From contig NZ_JARACO010000003.1 of the NCBI RefSeq assembly GCF_028765575.1, positions 124,001 to 188,000 of the forward strand: a stretch of DNA of 64,000 nt, written 5' to 3'. A program made the position numbers and the translations under genes. Of the stretch, positions 54,820 through 63,742 are shown one piece after another (the first letter of the stretch is position 1; the number at the start of each line of letters is the position of its first letter). A model generated the notes under the pieces. It ran no database searches, was not told the origin of the DNA, and saw only the letters and a list, made by a program, of their open reading frames with translations. This DNA comes from Aliivibrio sp. S3MY1. GTDB taxonomy: Bacteria; Pseudomonadota; Gammaproteobacteria; Enterobacterales; Vibrionaceae.

Positions 54820-56064
54820 ATGCGTATTTTACATACTTCTGATTGGCATCTAGGTCAAAATTTCTTCACTAAAAGTCGTCGTAATGAGCATCAAAAATTC
54901 ATTAGTTGGCTACTTGAACAAGTCCAAGAAAATGCCATTAATGCGGTCATCATTGCCGGTGATGTGTTTGATACGGGCGCGCCGCCAAGTTACGCGCGTG
55001 AAATGTATAACCAATTTGTGGTGGAGATGAACAAAGTAAACTGCGAATTGATCGTGCTTGGTGGCAATCATGATTCGGTTTCGACACTCAATGAATCAAA
55101 ACAACTGTTAGCTCATTTAAACGCACGAGTCATTGCGAATACCAATGATGACTTATCCACTCAATTATTAACGCTTCCAAACAGTGATGGTACAGTGGGC
55201 GCTATTTTGTGTGCGATTCCATTTATTCGCCCACGTGACGTTGTCACTAGTGTGGCAGGCTCAACCGGTGTAGAGAAACAACAAGCGCTCGGTGAAGCGA
55301 TTAAACAGCACTATCATCAGTTGTATCAAAAAGCGCTAGAGTTAAGATCTGAGTTAGATCTAGATGTACCTATTATCGCAACGGGTCACTTAACGGCATT
55401 AGGCGTTAAACAATCAGATTCAGTTCGTGATATTTATATTGGCACATTAGATGGCTTTGCTGCCGATGGTTTCCCGCCTGCAGATTACATCGCGCTTGGT
55501 CATATTCACCGCCCTCAACTTGTGGCTAAATCTGAGCATATTCGTTATTCCGGCTCACCAATCCCATTAAGCTTTGATGAATTAAAATCTCAAAAACAAG
55601 TGGTGCTGGTGGAGTTTGATAAAGCAAGCGTAACTCAAATTACCCCGATTAATGTCCCTATGTTTCAACAAATGAAGGCATTAAAAGGCGATTTAGAGAC
55701 AATAGAGCAAGAATTAGCGCAATTTACAGAGTGTGAAGAAACCACTTGGCTATGCATTGAAGTTGAAGTTCAAGACTATTTATCCGATCTACAGCAACGA
55801 ATTCAATCCTTAACTCAAGATTTGAATGTAGAAGTGCTGCAATTACGTCGAGCAAGAAATCGCAGTGAACAAACCTTAGCGCAAGAAAAAACAGAAACAC
55901 TAGCGGAGTTAACGCCTTTTGATGTGTTTACTAAACGTATAGAGCAAGAGACGTTTGAAACAGAAAAAGAGCAACAACGCGCAGAGCGAATGACGACTAA
56001 GTTTAAGCAGATTTTGTCAGAAGTAGAACACAAAGATACCGATCCACAAGAAGGTGATGCATGA
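54820..56064 (+). CDS. sbcD: SbcCD nuclease, catalytic subunit D
   Basis: A 414-aa Mre11-type phosphoesterase. Metal-binding motifs are MRILHTSDWHLGQNFF, VIIAGDVFDTGAPPS, LGGNHDSVSTL, TGHLTALG and ALGHIHRPQ. With SbcC it cuts DNA hairpins and processes double-strand ends. The start at 54820 is the conserved MRILHTSDWH; a TTG at 54811 would add three residues. The stop overlaps the sbcC start (ATGA), the usual coupling. Confidence 0.97.
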   Translation: MRILHTSDWHLGQNFFTKSRRNEHQKFISWLLEQVQENAINAVIIAGDVFDTGAPPSYAREMYNQFVVEMNKVNCELIVLGGNHDSVSTLNESKQLLAHLNARVIANTNDDLSTQLLTLPNSDGTVGAILCAIPFIRPRDVVTSVAGSTGVEKQQALGEAIKQHYHQLYQKALELRSELDLDVPIIATGHLTALGVKQSDSVRDIYIGTLDGFAADGFPPADYIALGHIHRPQLVAKSEHIRYSGSPIPLSFDELKSQKQVVLVEFDKASVTQITPINVPMFQQMKALKGDLETIEQELAQFTECEETTWLCIEVEVQDYLSDLQQRIQSLTQDLNVEVLQLRRARNRSEQTLAQEKTETLAELTPFDVFTKRIEQETFETEKEQQRAERMTTKFKQILSEVEHKDTDPQEGDA

Positions 56065-59000
56065 GAATTTTAAGTCTAAGTTTTTCAAATTTAAACTCAT
56101 TAAAAGGGGAGTGGAAAATTGATTTCTCAGCGTCGCCTTTTGCTGAAAACGGATTGTTTGCGATTACAGGCCCAACAGGGGCGGGTAAAACGACGATTTT
56201 AGATGCGATCTGTCTAGCGCTTTATCATAAAACGCCTCGCCTTGGTGGTATTTCAACCTCAAGCAATGAGATCATGACGCGTGGTACGGCGGAATGCTCT
56301 GCGGAAGTCGAGTTTGAAGTAAAAGGCAAAGCGTATCGTGCGTTTTGGAGTCAGCGTCGCTCTCGTGGCAAGGTCGATGGAAACTTGCAATCTGCAACAG
56401 TAGAACTTGCTGAAGTGGATTCTGAAAAAGTATTAGCAACGCAAGTCAAAAAGAAAGATGAGTTAATTAATACCATTACGGGTTTAGATTTTTCTCGATT
56501 TACAAAATCCATGATGCTTTCTCAAGGTCAATTTGCGGCGTTTTTAAATGCCGATGCCAATGATCGTGCCGGTTTATTAGAAGAGCTGACTGGCACTGAG
56601 ATCTACGGTCAGATCTCAGAGAAAGTGCATGAGCATTACAGTGCCTCAAAGCAGAAACTGGCCGAGCTTAAAGCCAAAGCAGAAGGGGTTGAGCTACTTT
56701 CTGAAGAAGATAAGCAAGCCTTAATCGACGAGCAAACTGAACTGCAAGCCAATCAACAGCAACAGCAAGCTCAACTAGCAGAATGGCAAGCACATGTTGA
56801 GTGGTGGGTTGCAGATGCGAAAAACCAACTCCAGTGGCAGCAAGCGGTTGAAAATAACCAGTTCGCGTTAGATAAACAAAAAGAAGCGAGTACTCAGCTA
56901 CACCGTTTGGCGCAAAGTGAACCAGCCGAAAAATTACGTACACCATATCAATTATGGCAAGAAGCACAAACTCGCTTTGATGGTATCGTAAAAGAGCGAA
57001 CACTGACTGAGCAATTACATCAGAAAACATCAAGTGAGAGAGAGGCTATTGAGTTAACTGTTAGGCAATTAAAGCAAGTGTTTGATAGCGTTAAGGTTGA
57101 GAGTAAATCGTTAGAAGTATTGATTAATGATTCAGTGCAACCGCTAGATATTGCGATTGCACAGTTAATTCAACAATCGCAAGAAAAGCAGCAACAGCTC
57201 ACGCAAGTGAATACTCGTCTTCAAGATGGCAGTAATAAACAACAACTATTAGAGGCATCATTAACAGAGTTAACCTCTAAATTAGCAGTACTGAATCGCT
57301 ATGTAGAAACACATCAATCAGATTTGAATTTAGAGCGTTATTTAGGTCAATGGAAGACTCAAGTTAGTTATATTTTACAACAAGATAAAGAAACTGCATC
57401 TTTAGCTAGTAAAGTTGAGCAAACCAATAAAATAGTCGCAACTTTACTTGAGAGCATAAGTCAAAAAGAAGCGGAATTAACGCAAGTTCAAAGCGCATTA
57501 AATAATGAAACAGAAGCAACGAAAAATGCTGAACTGGTATTTAAACAGCAACAAGAAAAAGGCACTGAAACGGAGTTAACAGAGCAAATCAATGCACTTA
57601 ATACTCGTCATCATTACCGTGTAGAGTTGAATCATACTAATAATGAGTTTTTACGTGCTGAAAAAGAACAACAGACGTTAAGCGAAGACCAAAAAACGCA
57701 GAGTGAAACGATTCTAACATTAGAATCGCAGCGTGCTGAACTTGTTATTGCCTGTAAGCAGCAAGATCAGAAAATCTTAGATTTAACGACGTTAATTGAG
57801 CAAGAAGGTGATCTGGTTAAGTATCGTGCTTTATTAGAAAAAGATCATGATTGTCCATTGTGTGGTTCAACGCATCACCCGCTACTAGAAAAAGCCCAAG
57901 CATTAGATATTAATCTAACGATACAACGTAAAAAAGAGGCAGAACAAAAGCGAGTTGAGATTGTAGCGCAAGGTCAATCGGTACGTGAGCAGCTAGATTC
58001 ATTAAAAGTAAAACAAGAGCACACCCAAACTCAATTAATTCAATGGCAACAAACGGAAAAAATGACCAAGCAACAATGGTCAGCATTAATGGAAGTAACG
58101 CAACTCACTTTAGCGTTGGGAGATACCAATGGTATTACTCAATTTATGACTGAATGTGAAGCGTCGTTACTCACTTTAAGTGAGCAGATAAAACAATTAC
58201 GCCAAGCAGATGAAAAGCGCCGAGTTCATCAAACTCAATTACAACAAGTTCAGCATCGCCTTGATACGTTAAATAAAGATCTTAATTATGATCGTCAATC
58301 ACATCAAGCGGCAACTCAGCAGCTGCAAGATGACAATCAAAAAATAGTGCAGTTACAACAACATCAAACAGACTTGAATCAACAGTTAACCACAGAGATT
58401 GAGCAAGCTGGGTTTACTGCCCCAGAGTTTACTCAAATTCAATCTTGGTTTGTGCAAAAAGAACAAGATTTACAGCAAATTCAACAGCAAGTCGAAAATC
58501 GTCAAGCACTGCTTCAACAGCAGCAAAAAATGCAAAGTGATCAGGGCCATCTCGCAGAGCAGTTAGAAGATCTAAACTCTCAGCAGCAGGTTTCTCAAAC
58601 TGAAGTGCAAAGGTTAGCGAGTGAGTTGGAACAACACCAGCAAAAACGGGCTGAGTTATTTGGAACACAAGAGATCAGAGCTGCGCGCACTCTCATGACT
58701 GAAAAGCTGACGCTATCAGAGCAAAACTATCACGCTGAAGAACAAAAATCACAAACATTGATACAAGATCTTGCGACTTTAAAGGGCAAGCTAAATAGCC
58801 TGATAGAAAGCCACGCAAGCTGTGAAACGTTAATGCTAGAGAGAACTACTGCGTGGCAAGATGCTTTAGTTGAAAGTCCATTGGAAACGCTTGAGCTATT
58901 CCACGAGGCGTTGATATCAGAAGAAGAGCGCCAACAGCTATTAAGCTTAAACACTGAAATACAACAAGCAATTGAGCGAACTGGCGCTTTACTAGAGAGT

Positions 59001-59741
59001 ACACAGCAAATCAAAGAGCAGCATTATCAAGCGCCAAAAGCCGTTGAGTGGCAATTAATGCCAAAAGAAGCGGTTGAGGCTGAGTTAGCTCAAGTGAAAT
59101 CTCAATCTGAGACGTTAGTGAAGCGTGATGGTGAAATCGCTCAAGCATTACGTTCAGACAGCGAGCGTAAAACCAATCAAAAAGCCTTGTTTGAAGCGAT
59201 TGAAGCGTATCAGTCTGAATACGATGATATTCAATATCTACACTCATTAATTGGTTCGCAAAAAGGGGATAAATTCCGTAAATTTGCTCAAGGATTAACG
59301 TTAGAAAATCTCGTCTATTTAGCCAATAAGCAGCTTACTCGCTTACATGGCCGCTATGAGCTTAAACGTAAAGCCAGTGATGGATTAGAGCTGCAAGTGC
59401 TGGATACGTGGCAGGGCGATGTGGTTCGTGATACAAAAACATTATCTGGTGGTGAAAGCTTCTTAGTGAGCTTGGCGCTTGCATTGGCACTTTCTGATCT
59501 GGTGAGTCACAAAACAAGCATTGATTCACTGTTCTTAGATGAAGGGTTTGGTACGCTAGACAGTGAAACGTTAGACATGGCGCTTGATGCATTAGATAAC
59601 TTAAATGCATCAGGAAAAATGATCGGTGTAATAAGCCACATTGAAGCAATGAAAGAACGTATTCCAGTTCAAATAAAAGTCACCAAACGCAGTGGATTAG
59701 GCGTGAGTGAGCTAGAAAAACAATATAAAAAAGTCAGTTAA
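56061..59741 (+). CDS. sbcC: SbcCD nuclease, SMC-like ATPase subunit C
   Basis: A 1226-aa Rad50-like ATPase. Walker A is GPTGAGKTTILDAI (~38-51). Long Gln-rich coiled coils flank a zinc hook with CPLC (in DHDCPLCGSTHHP, ~residue 600). The C-terminal head has the ABC signature LSGGESFLVSLALALALSDL (~1129) and Walker B SLFLDEGFGTLD (~1157). It works with SbcD on palindromes and double-strand breaks. Translationally coupled to sbcD by a 4-bp overlap. Confidence 0.97.
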   Translation: MRILSLSFSNLNSLKGEWKIDFSASPFAENGLFAITGPTGAGKTTILDAICLALYHKTPRLGGISTSSNEIMTRGTAECSAEVEFEVKGKAYRAFWSQRRSRGKVDGNLQSATVELAEVDSEKVLATQVKKKDELINTITGLDFSRFTKSMMLSQGQFAAFLNADANDRAGLLEELTGTEIYGQISEKVHEHYSASKQKLAELKAKAEGVELLSEEDKQALIDEQTELQANQQQQQAQLAEWQAHVEWWVADAKNQLQWQQAVENNQFALDKQKEASTQLHRLAQSEPAEKLRTPYQLWQEAQTRFDGIVKERTLTEQLHQKTSSEREAIELTVRQLKQVFDSVKVESKSLEVLINDSVQPLDIAIAQLIQQSQEKQQQLTQVNTRLQDGSNKQQLLEASLTELTSKLAVLNRYVETHQSDLNLERYLGQWKTQVSYILQQDKETASLASKVEQTNKIVATLLESISQKEAELTQVQSALNNETEATKNAELVFKQQQEKGTETELTEQINALNTRHHYRVELNHTNNEFLRAEKEQQTLSEDQKTQSETILTLESQRAELVIACKQQDQKILDLTTLIEQEGDLVKYRALLEKDHDCPLCGSTHHPLLEKAQALDINLTIQRKKEAEQKRVEIVAQGQSVREQLDSLKVKQEHTQTQLIQWQQTEKMTKQQWSALMEVTQLTLALGDTNGITQFMTECEASLLTLSEQIKQLRQADEKRRVHQTQLQQVQHRLDTLNKDLNYDRQSHQAATQQLQDDNQKIVQLQQHQTDLNQQLTTEIEQAGFTAPEFTQIQSWFVQKEQDLQQIQQQVENRQALLQQQQKMQSDQGHLAEQLEDLNSQQQVSQTEVQRLASELEQHQQKRAELFGTQEIRAARTLMTEKLTLSEQNYHAEEQKSQTLIQDLATLKGKLNSLIESHASCETLMLERTTAWQDALVESPLETLELFHEALISEEERQQLLSLNTEIQQAIERTGALLESTQQIKEQHYQAPKAVEWQLMPKEAVEAELAQVKSQSETLVKRDGEIAQALRSDSERKTNQKALFEAIEAYQSEYDDIQYLHSLIGSQKGDKFRKFAQGLTLENLVYLANKQLTRLHGRYELKRKASDGLELQVLDTWQGDVVRDTKTLSGGESFLVSLALALALSDLVSHKTSIDSLFLDEGFGTLDSETLDMALDALDNLNASGKMIGVISHIEAMKERIPVQIKVTKRSGLGVSELEKQYKKVS

Positions 59742-59776
59742 TTTTGCACAATGTAATGCAGTAAAAGGAATTTGAA

Positions 59777-60262
59777 ATGGGAAAAACAAAACGAGAAATA
59801 ACACTACGTTTTTTAGCTGAACCGGGGGATGTGAACTTTGGTGGTAAAGTTCATGGTGGTGCAGTGATGAAATGGATCGATTTAGCTGCTTATGCATCTG
59901 CGGCAGGGTGGAGTGGTAAATATTGTATTACTGCGTACGCAGGTGGTATTCGTTTTGTTGAGCCTATCTTTGTTGGTAATCTTGTTGAAGTCACAGGCAA
60001 AGTTATCTATACCGGAAAATCGTCTATGCACATCGCTATTGATGTGCAAGCGAGTGATCCCAAAGAGCAGAATAATCGCTTAACAACTCACTGTATCGTT
60101 ATCATGGTTGCGGTTGATGGAAATGGTAAACCGACGACAGTCCCTGAGTGGATACCAGAAACTGAAGAAGACATTAAGTTAAGAGATTCAGCAATCAAGC
60201 TAATGAATATGCGTAAAGAAATTGGCGAGGAGATGGAAGCGCATGTTCAATATTTGAAATAA
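59777..60262 (+). CDS. Hotdog-fold acyl-CoA thioesterase
   Basis: A 161-aa thioesterase of the YciA/BACH group: FLAEPGDVNFGGKVHGGAVM, WIDLAAYASAAGW with the active-site Asp, and IRFVEPIFVGNLVEVTGKVI. It hydrolyses acyl-CoAs in the cytoplasm; chain-length preference is unknown. AAAGGAA precedes ATG. It lies 35 bp after sbcC, so it may be read from the same transcript, and a terminator follows. Confidence 0.88.
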   Translation: MGKTKREITLRFLAEPGDVNFGGKVHGGAVMKWIDLAAYASAAGWSGKYCITAYAGGIRFVEPIFVGNLVEVTGKVIYTGKSSMHIAIDVQASDPKEQNNRLTTHCIVIMVAVDGNGKPTTVPEWIPETEEDIKLRDSAIKLMNMRKEIGEEMEAHVQYLK

Positions 60263-60310
60263 ACATTGAGATGGCGTACTAACTGCATTTTCATTGCAAT
60301 GAATTACTCT

Positions 60311-60347
60311 AGCCCCTAAATTTAGTGATAAATTTGGGGCTTTTTTG
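60311..60347 (+). terminator. Intrinsic terminator after the thioesterase gene
   Basis: AGCCCCTAAATTT (60311-60323) pairs with AAATTTGGGGCT (60330-60341), with one bulge/mismatch, then a T-run. Confidence 0.92.
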
Positions 60348-60447
60348 CTCTATTGTTTAAAAGTAAGAAATGGATAAATAACTTAGTAGAGGTCAAAGGG
60401 TAGCGGAAACAAGTTTTATTTAAGGGTTGCATTGCTAAGTTCATTAT

Positions 60448-60517
60448 ATAAAATGGATCGGGCTACTAGTTTGGTAGTTCGGTCAGTAAAGGATTTACTG
60501 GCGTTTTATAAAATGGA
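60448..60517 (+). promoter_or_regulatory. Structured region before the leader ORF
   Basis: ATAAAATGGA occurs twice exactly 60 bp apart (60448-60457, 60508-60517). Between them are two small hairpins: CTAC/GTAG (60463-60477) and CAGTAAA-GGA-TTTACTG (60484-60500). This may be the promoter or operator of the permease unit; no exact TyrR box is present. Confidence 0.4.
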
Positions 60518-60540
60518 ATGTGACTAATTAGGATGTACAC

Positions 60541-60705
60541 ATGATTTTTCAATTAACATCAGGCCCATTGTTGGAGCCTACAGAAGGTTCTCCTCATCAT
60601 ACTGGTTTCAAGTCATCAGTTGTTTTTTCTCTGCGTTTTTTCTCGTCTCAGTTTCTCGCGTTTCACTTCTTCTCGTATTTTCGATTTCTCCGTTTTTATT
60701 CGTAA
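60541..60705 (+). CDS. Phe/Tyr-rich leader peptide upstream of aromatic amino acid permease genes
   Basis: A 54-codon ORF with a strong RBS (AGGA 7 nt before ATG), too short to be listed by size. The first half is ordinary (MIFQLTSGPLLEPTEGS); the second half is saturated with Phe (FSLRFFSSQFLAFHFFSY, then FRFLRFYS): ten Phe and two Tyr in the last 26 residues. It ends 112 bp before a gene for a TyrP-like permease. The position and composition are those of an attenuation leader peptide. It resembles none of the leaders I know (PheL, TnaC) in length or sequence. The role is an inference. Confidence 0.65.
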   Translation: MIFQLTSGPLLEPTEGSPHHTGFKSSVVFSLRFFSSQFLAFHFFSYFRFLRFYS

Positions 60706-60720
60706 TTAATCAGCTCTAAT

Positions 60721-60762
60721 TTCAACCGCGTTATCTTTGTGGATGGCTTTTTACGCGTTGAA
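60721..60762 (+). promoter_or_regulatory. Long-loop hairpin between leader ORF and first permease gene
   Basis: TTCAACCGCGT (60721-60731) pairs with ACGCGTTGAA (60753-60762), with one bulged C and a 21-nt loop. It is not followed by a T-run, so it is not a standard intrinsic terminator; it could take part in leader-dependent control. Confidence 0.45.
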
Positions 60763-60817
60763 TTTGACAAAAAATAAAACTAAAGCTCAAACTCGAATAT
60801 AGAACGAAGGAATAACA

Positions 60818-61972
60818 ATGAATTTAAAATTAATCGGAAGCTCACTTATTATTTCAGGTACTGCGCTAGGCGCTGGTATGCTGGCAATCCCAATGGTATT
60901 GGCTCAATTTGGCCTGATTTGGGGGACTGCATTGATGTTATTGATCTTTGTAGGAACGACTTATGCCGCTTTATTGCTGCTAGAAGCAAGTATTAATGTG
61001 GGTGGTGGTTTAGGTATGAACACCATCGCTCGTAAAAGTTTAGGTAAAGGAGGGCAGCTAGTCACGAATGGTTTGTTGTATGCTTTACTTATTTGTCTTC
61101 TGATGGCCTACATTTTAGGTGCTGGAGATTTACTCAATAAATTACTTCGAAATGTTGGATTGAATTTATCCTTAGTGCAAAGCCAAATTGCATTTACCTT
61201 GGTTTCAGGTGTGATTGTTGCTTCTGGAACGGCAGTGATTGATAAATTAAACCGTGTACTTTTTGCGGTAATGCTATTAATGCTGTTGCTGACTCTTGTA
61301 TTTTTGGTTCCAGGGATCGAATTAGATAATCTTCTTCAAGTATCAAATTCAAATGGCATTGAATTCGTGCAAACCAGTGCGATTATTTTTACCAGTTTTG
61401 GCTTTATGGTTGTTATCCCATCGTTGGTTTCCTATAACCATGAAGCAACGCCAAAGCAATTAAGAAATATGGTGATCATAGGCTCTGCAATTCCATTGGT
61501 ATGTTATTTAGTATGGTTATATGCAGTGGTAGGTAACCTAACACCAGAGCAAATTACACACTTTTCAAATGTATCAGAGTTGATCTCAGTATTTAGTGCA
61601 GAACATGCTTTTATTAGTTTGGTTTTATCTAGCTTTACTGGACTTGCGCTATTGACGTCATTTTTAGGCGTTGCAATGGCATTGTTTACTCAAAATGAAG
61701 ATACGTTTAAGCAAAATAAAGCAGTAACTTATGTCATTAGCTTTATTCTGCCGTTACTTGGTGCTGTTTATGCCGCGGATCAGTTCTTATCTGTTTTAAG
61801 CTACGCTGGGATTATTTTGGTTTTCCTTGCGGTATTTGTTCCACTTGCGATGGTTATTAAGCTTCGTCAAAAAAATGGTCAAACAGCGGATTATTTAGCT
61901 GAAGGGGGCGTTGCAATGCTTATCTTCTCTTTTGTTTTTGGTACTTTTTTATTGGTTTCTCAAGTTATCTAG
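60818..61972 (+). CDS. tyrP: Aromatic amino acid permease, TyrP/HAAAP family (copy 1)
   Basis: A 384-aa inner-membrane permease with 11 predicted helices. The N-terminal signature SSLIISGTALGAGMLAIPMV and VIPSLVSYNHEATPKQLRNM are characteristic of the HAAAP family (TyrP, Mtr, TnaB). It imports tyrosine, phenylalanine or tryptophan with protons. The next gene encodes a close paralogue. GAAGGAA precedes ATG 60818. It is preceded by the Phe-rich leader ORF. The exact substrate is open. Confidence 0.88.
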   Translation: MNLKLIGSSLIISGTALGAGMLAIPMVLAQFGLIWGTALMLLIFVGTTYAALLLLEASINVGGGLGMNTIARKSLGKGGQLVTNGLLYALLICLLMAYILGAGDLLNKLLRNVGLNLSLVQSQIAFTLVSGVIVASGTAVIDKLNRVLFAVMLLMLLLTLVFLVPGIELDNLLQVSNSNGIEFVQTSAIIFTSFGFMVVIPSLVSYNHEATPKQLRNMVIIGSAIPLVCYLVWLYAVVGNLTPEQITHFSNVSELISVFSAEHAFISLVLSSFTGLALLTSFLGVAMALFTQNEDTFKQNKAVTYVISFILPLLGAVYAADQFLSVLSYAGIILVFLAVFVPLAMVIKLRQKNGQTADYLAEGGVAMLIFSFVFGTFLLVSQVI

Positions 61973-61997
61973 TAACCTAATCCAAAGTTAATATATT

Positions 61998-62030
61998 TGT
62001 GCTCTATGCTACTGGTAGAGCACATACTTT
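61998..62030 (+). terminator. Hairpin between the tandem permease genes (weak terminator)
   Basis: TGTGCTCTA (61998-62006) pairs with TAGAGCACA (62016-62024), followed by TACTTTTACTCTTT. Partial termination would lower expression of copy 2. Confidence 0.6.
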
Positions 62031-62072
62031 TACTCTTTATGAGTAATCATTTTCACGAAATAAGAATACACA

Positions 62073-63233
62073 ATGAATTTTAAATTATTTGGCAGCGCAT
62101 TAATCCTCTCAGGAACTGCTCTTGGCGCTGGAATGTTAGCTATTCCTATGGTGTTGGCGCAATTTGGTCTTTTTTATAGCACTTTGTTAATGCTTGTTAT
62201 TTGTGCCGGGACAACATATTCAGCTTTATTGTTGACAGAGGCATGCGCTAAAACAGAATTGGCTTTTGGTATTAATACCGTTGCAAATAGAACATTGGGT
62301 AAGGGTGGCCAAATAGTCACTAATGTTTTGTTTTATTTACTGCTATTTTGTATGCTAATTGCTTATATTTTAGGAGCCGCTGACTTAATTAAGCGTATCT
62401 TCTCAATGTTTACTATTGAGATGAGCATTGAAACGGCTCAAATTGGTTTTACTCTTGTCGCTAGTGCATTTGTGGTATGTGGCACCCAAATAATCGATAA
62501 ATTAAATCGTGTTTTGTTTTTGTTTATGGTGTCAATGCTTGCGGTTACCTTAGTGATACTCGTCCCTGGCATGTCAGTTGATAACCTAATGCAAGTCACG
62601 AATACAGATAAAGGAATGCTGCTCAATACCAGTACTATTTTATTTACTAGTTTTGCCTCTATGCCAGTTATTCCATCACTTGTTGCGTATAACAAAGAAG
62701 CGACAAGTAAACAGCTTAGAAATATGGTTATTTTAGGATCAATTATTCCTCTTATCTGTTATCTCGTTTGGTTGTATGCCGTCGTTGGTAACCTAAATGC
62801 AGATGATATTACGCATTTTTCTAATATTTCAGATCTAATCCAAACCTTTAGTGCTAAGAATGAATATATTGAAATTATTCTTTCTATTTTTACGTCACTA
62901 GCCTTGTTGACGTCATTCCTAGGGGTGGCAATGGCTCTTTATAATCAAAATAAAGATATGATTTCACACAATAAAATTGTGGCGTATGTGTGTACTTTTA
63001 TTCTTCCGTTGCTAGGTGCAAGTCTTGCTGCTGATCAATTCTTGTCAGTATTGGGGTACGCTGGGGTGATCTTAGTATTCCTCGCTATTTTTATTCCATT
63101 AGCGATGGTTATTGCTTTAAGAAAGAGAGTAAAAGATAACATAATGCCTCATACCTATCAGGCTGAAGGTGGGAAAGTAGCATTAGGCTTAACATTACTT
63201 TTTGGACTGCTGTTATTAATAAGCCAAATTTAA
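62073..63233 (+). CDS. tyrP: Aromatic amino acid permease, TyrP/HAAAP family (copy 2)
   Basis: A 386-aa paralogue of the preceding gene, similar along the whole length (GSALILSGTALGAGMLAIPM, VIPSLVAYNKEATSKQLRNM, LSVLGYAGVILVFLAIFIPL). The pair arose by tandem duplication and has diverged in the loops, for example TEACAKTELAFGINTVANRT here against LEASINVGGGLGMNTIARKS in copy 1. Different aromatic specificity is plausible. The gap of 100 bp contains a hairpin. Confidence 0.88.
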   Translation: MNFKLFGSALILSGTALGAGMLAIPMVLAQFGLFYSTLLMLVICAGTTYSALLLTEACAKTELAFGINTVANRTLGKGGQIVTNVLFYLLLFCMLIAYILGAADLIKRIFSMFTIEMSIETAQIGFTLVASAFVVCGTQIIDKLNRVLFLFMVSMLAVTLVILVPGMSVDNLMQVTNTDKGMLLNTSTILFTSFASMPVIPSLVAYNKEATSKQLRNMVILGSIIPLICYLVWLYAVVGNLNADDITHFSNISDLIQTFSAKNEYIEIILSIFTSLALLTSFLGVAMALYNQNKDMISHNKIVAYVCTFILPLLGASLAADQFLSVLGYAGVILVFLAIFIPLAMVIALRKRVKDNIMPHTYQAEGGKVALGLTLLFGLLLLISQI

Positions 63234-63302
63234 TAGAAATTATGATCTAATCCTCTACAATTAACGTAAAAGGCAATGTGTTCTTTGTATAGGGTCAGCA
63301 AA

Positions 63303-63662
63303 ATGAAATATTTAATAATTAGTATCGCTGCTTTATTACTTGCAGCATGTTCATCGACACCCCCACCAACATCAAATATAGAGAGTGATTGGCAAGCCTT
63401 TGGTTATGAAAGAGCAATCAAAGGTTGGATTGTTCAGTCCGAATCAAAATTGGCCAAATTAGCCGAAGGTAAGATGGTTAGTGATGCTAACTATCAAGCA
63501 TATATAGCCGGTTATAATAAAGGTCAGGAAGAATACTGTGATCAAAGTGCTTACATGCTAGGTGTTGTTGGCAAGCAGTATAATGGTATCTGTGATAAGT
63601 TAGATCCGTTCTTCCGTCAAGATTATGTAAGCGGAATGCAATCTACAGCGGGTGGGATGTAA
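63303..63662 (+). CDS. DUF2799 lipoprotein
   Basis: A 119-aa small lipoprotein with lipobox LLLAAC followed by SSTPPPTSN. It has the DUF2799 pattern DWQAFGYERAIKGWIVQSE, AYIAGYNKGQEEYC and a second Cys (NGICDKLDPFF). Function unknown; predicted outer-membrane anchored. The start at 63303 (MKYLIISIAALLLAAC) has AGGG upstream; the frame to 63276 adds nine non-conserved residues. Confidence 0.85.
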   Translation: MKYLIISIAALLLAACSSTPPPTSNIESDWQAFGYERAIKGWIVQSESKLAKLAEGKMVSDANYQAYIAGYNKGQEEYCDQSAYMLGVVGKQYNGICDKLDPFFRQDYVSGMQSTAGGM

Positions 63663-63693
63663 TGGGGTTATTTTATATTATCGAATAAATAGA

Positions 63694-63727
63694 TAAAAAA
63701 TGGTGGACGATTATTCACCATTTTTTA
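63694..63727. terminator. Bidirectional terminator after the DUF2799 gene
   Basis: AAAAAATGGTG (63695-63705) pairs with CACCATTTTTT (63716-63726) between convergent genes. Confidence 0.85.
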
Positions 63728-63742
63728 TATGGTCATTTTAAA

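Noticed and set aside
56061-59741. Gln-rich repetitive coding in sbcC as a possible repeat element
   Set aside because: It is the normal low-complexity coiled coil of SbcC/Rad50 proteins.
60463-60500. tRNA-like stretch (two small stems) before the leader ORF
   Set aside because: No acceptor stem, anticodon arm or T-loop sequence could be assembled.
60484-60500. TyrR box
   Set aside because: Half-sites resemble TGTAAA/TTTACA, but the spacer is 3 instead of 6, so it does not fit the known operator.
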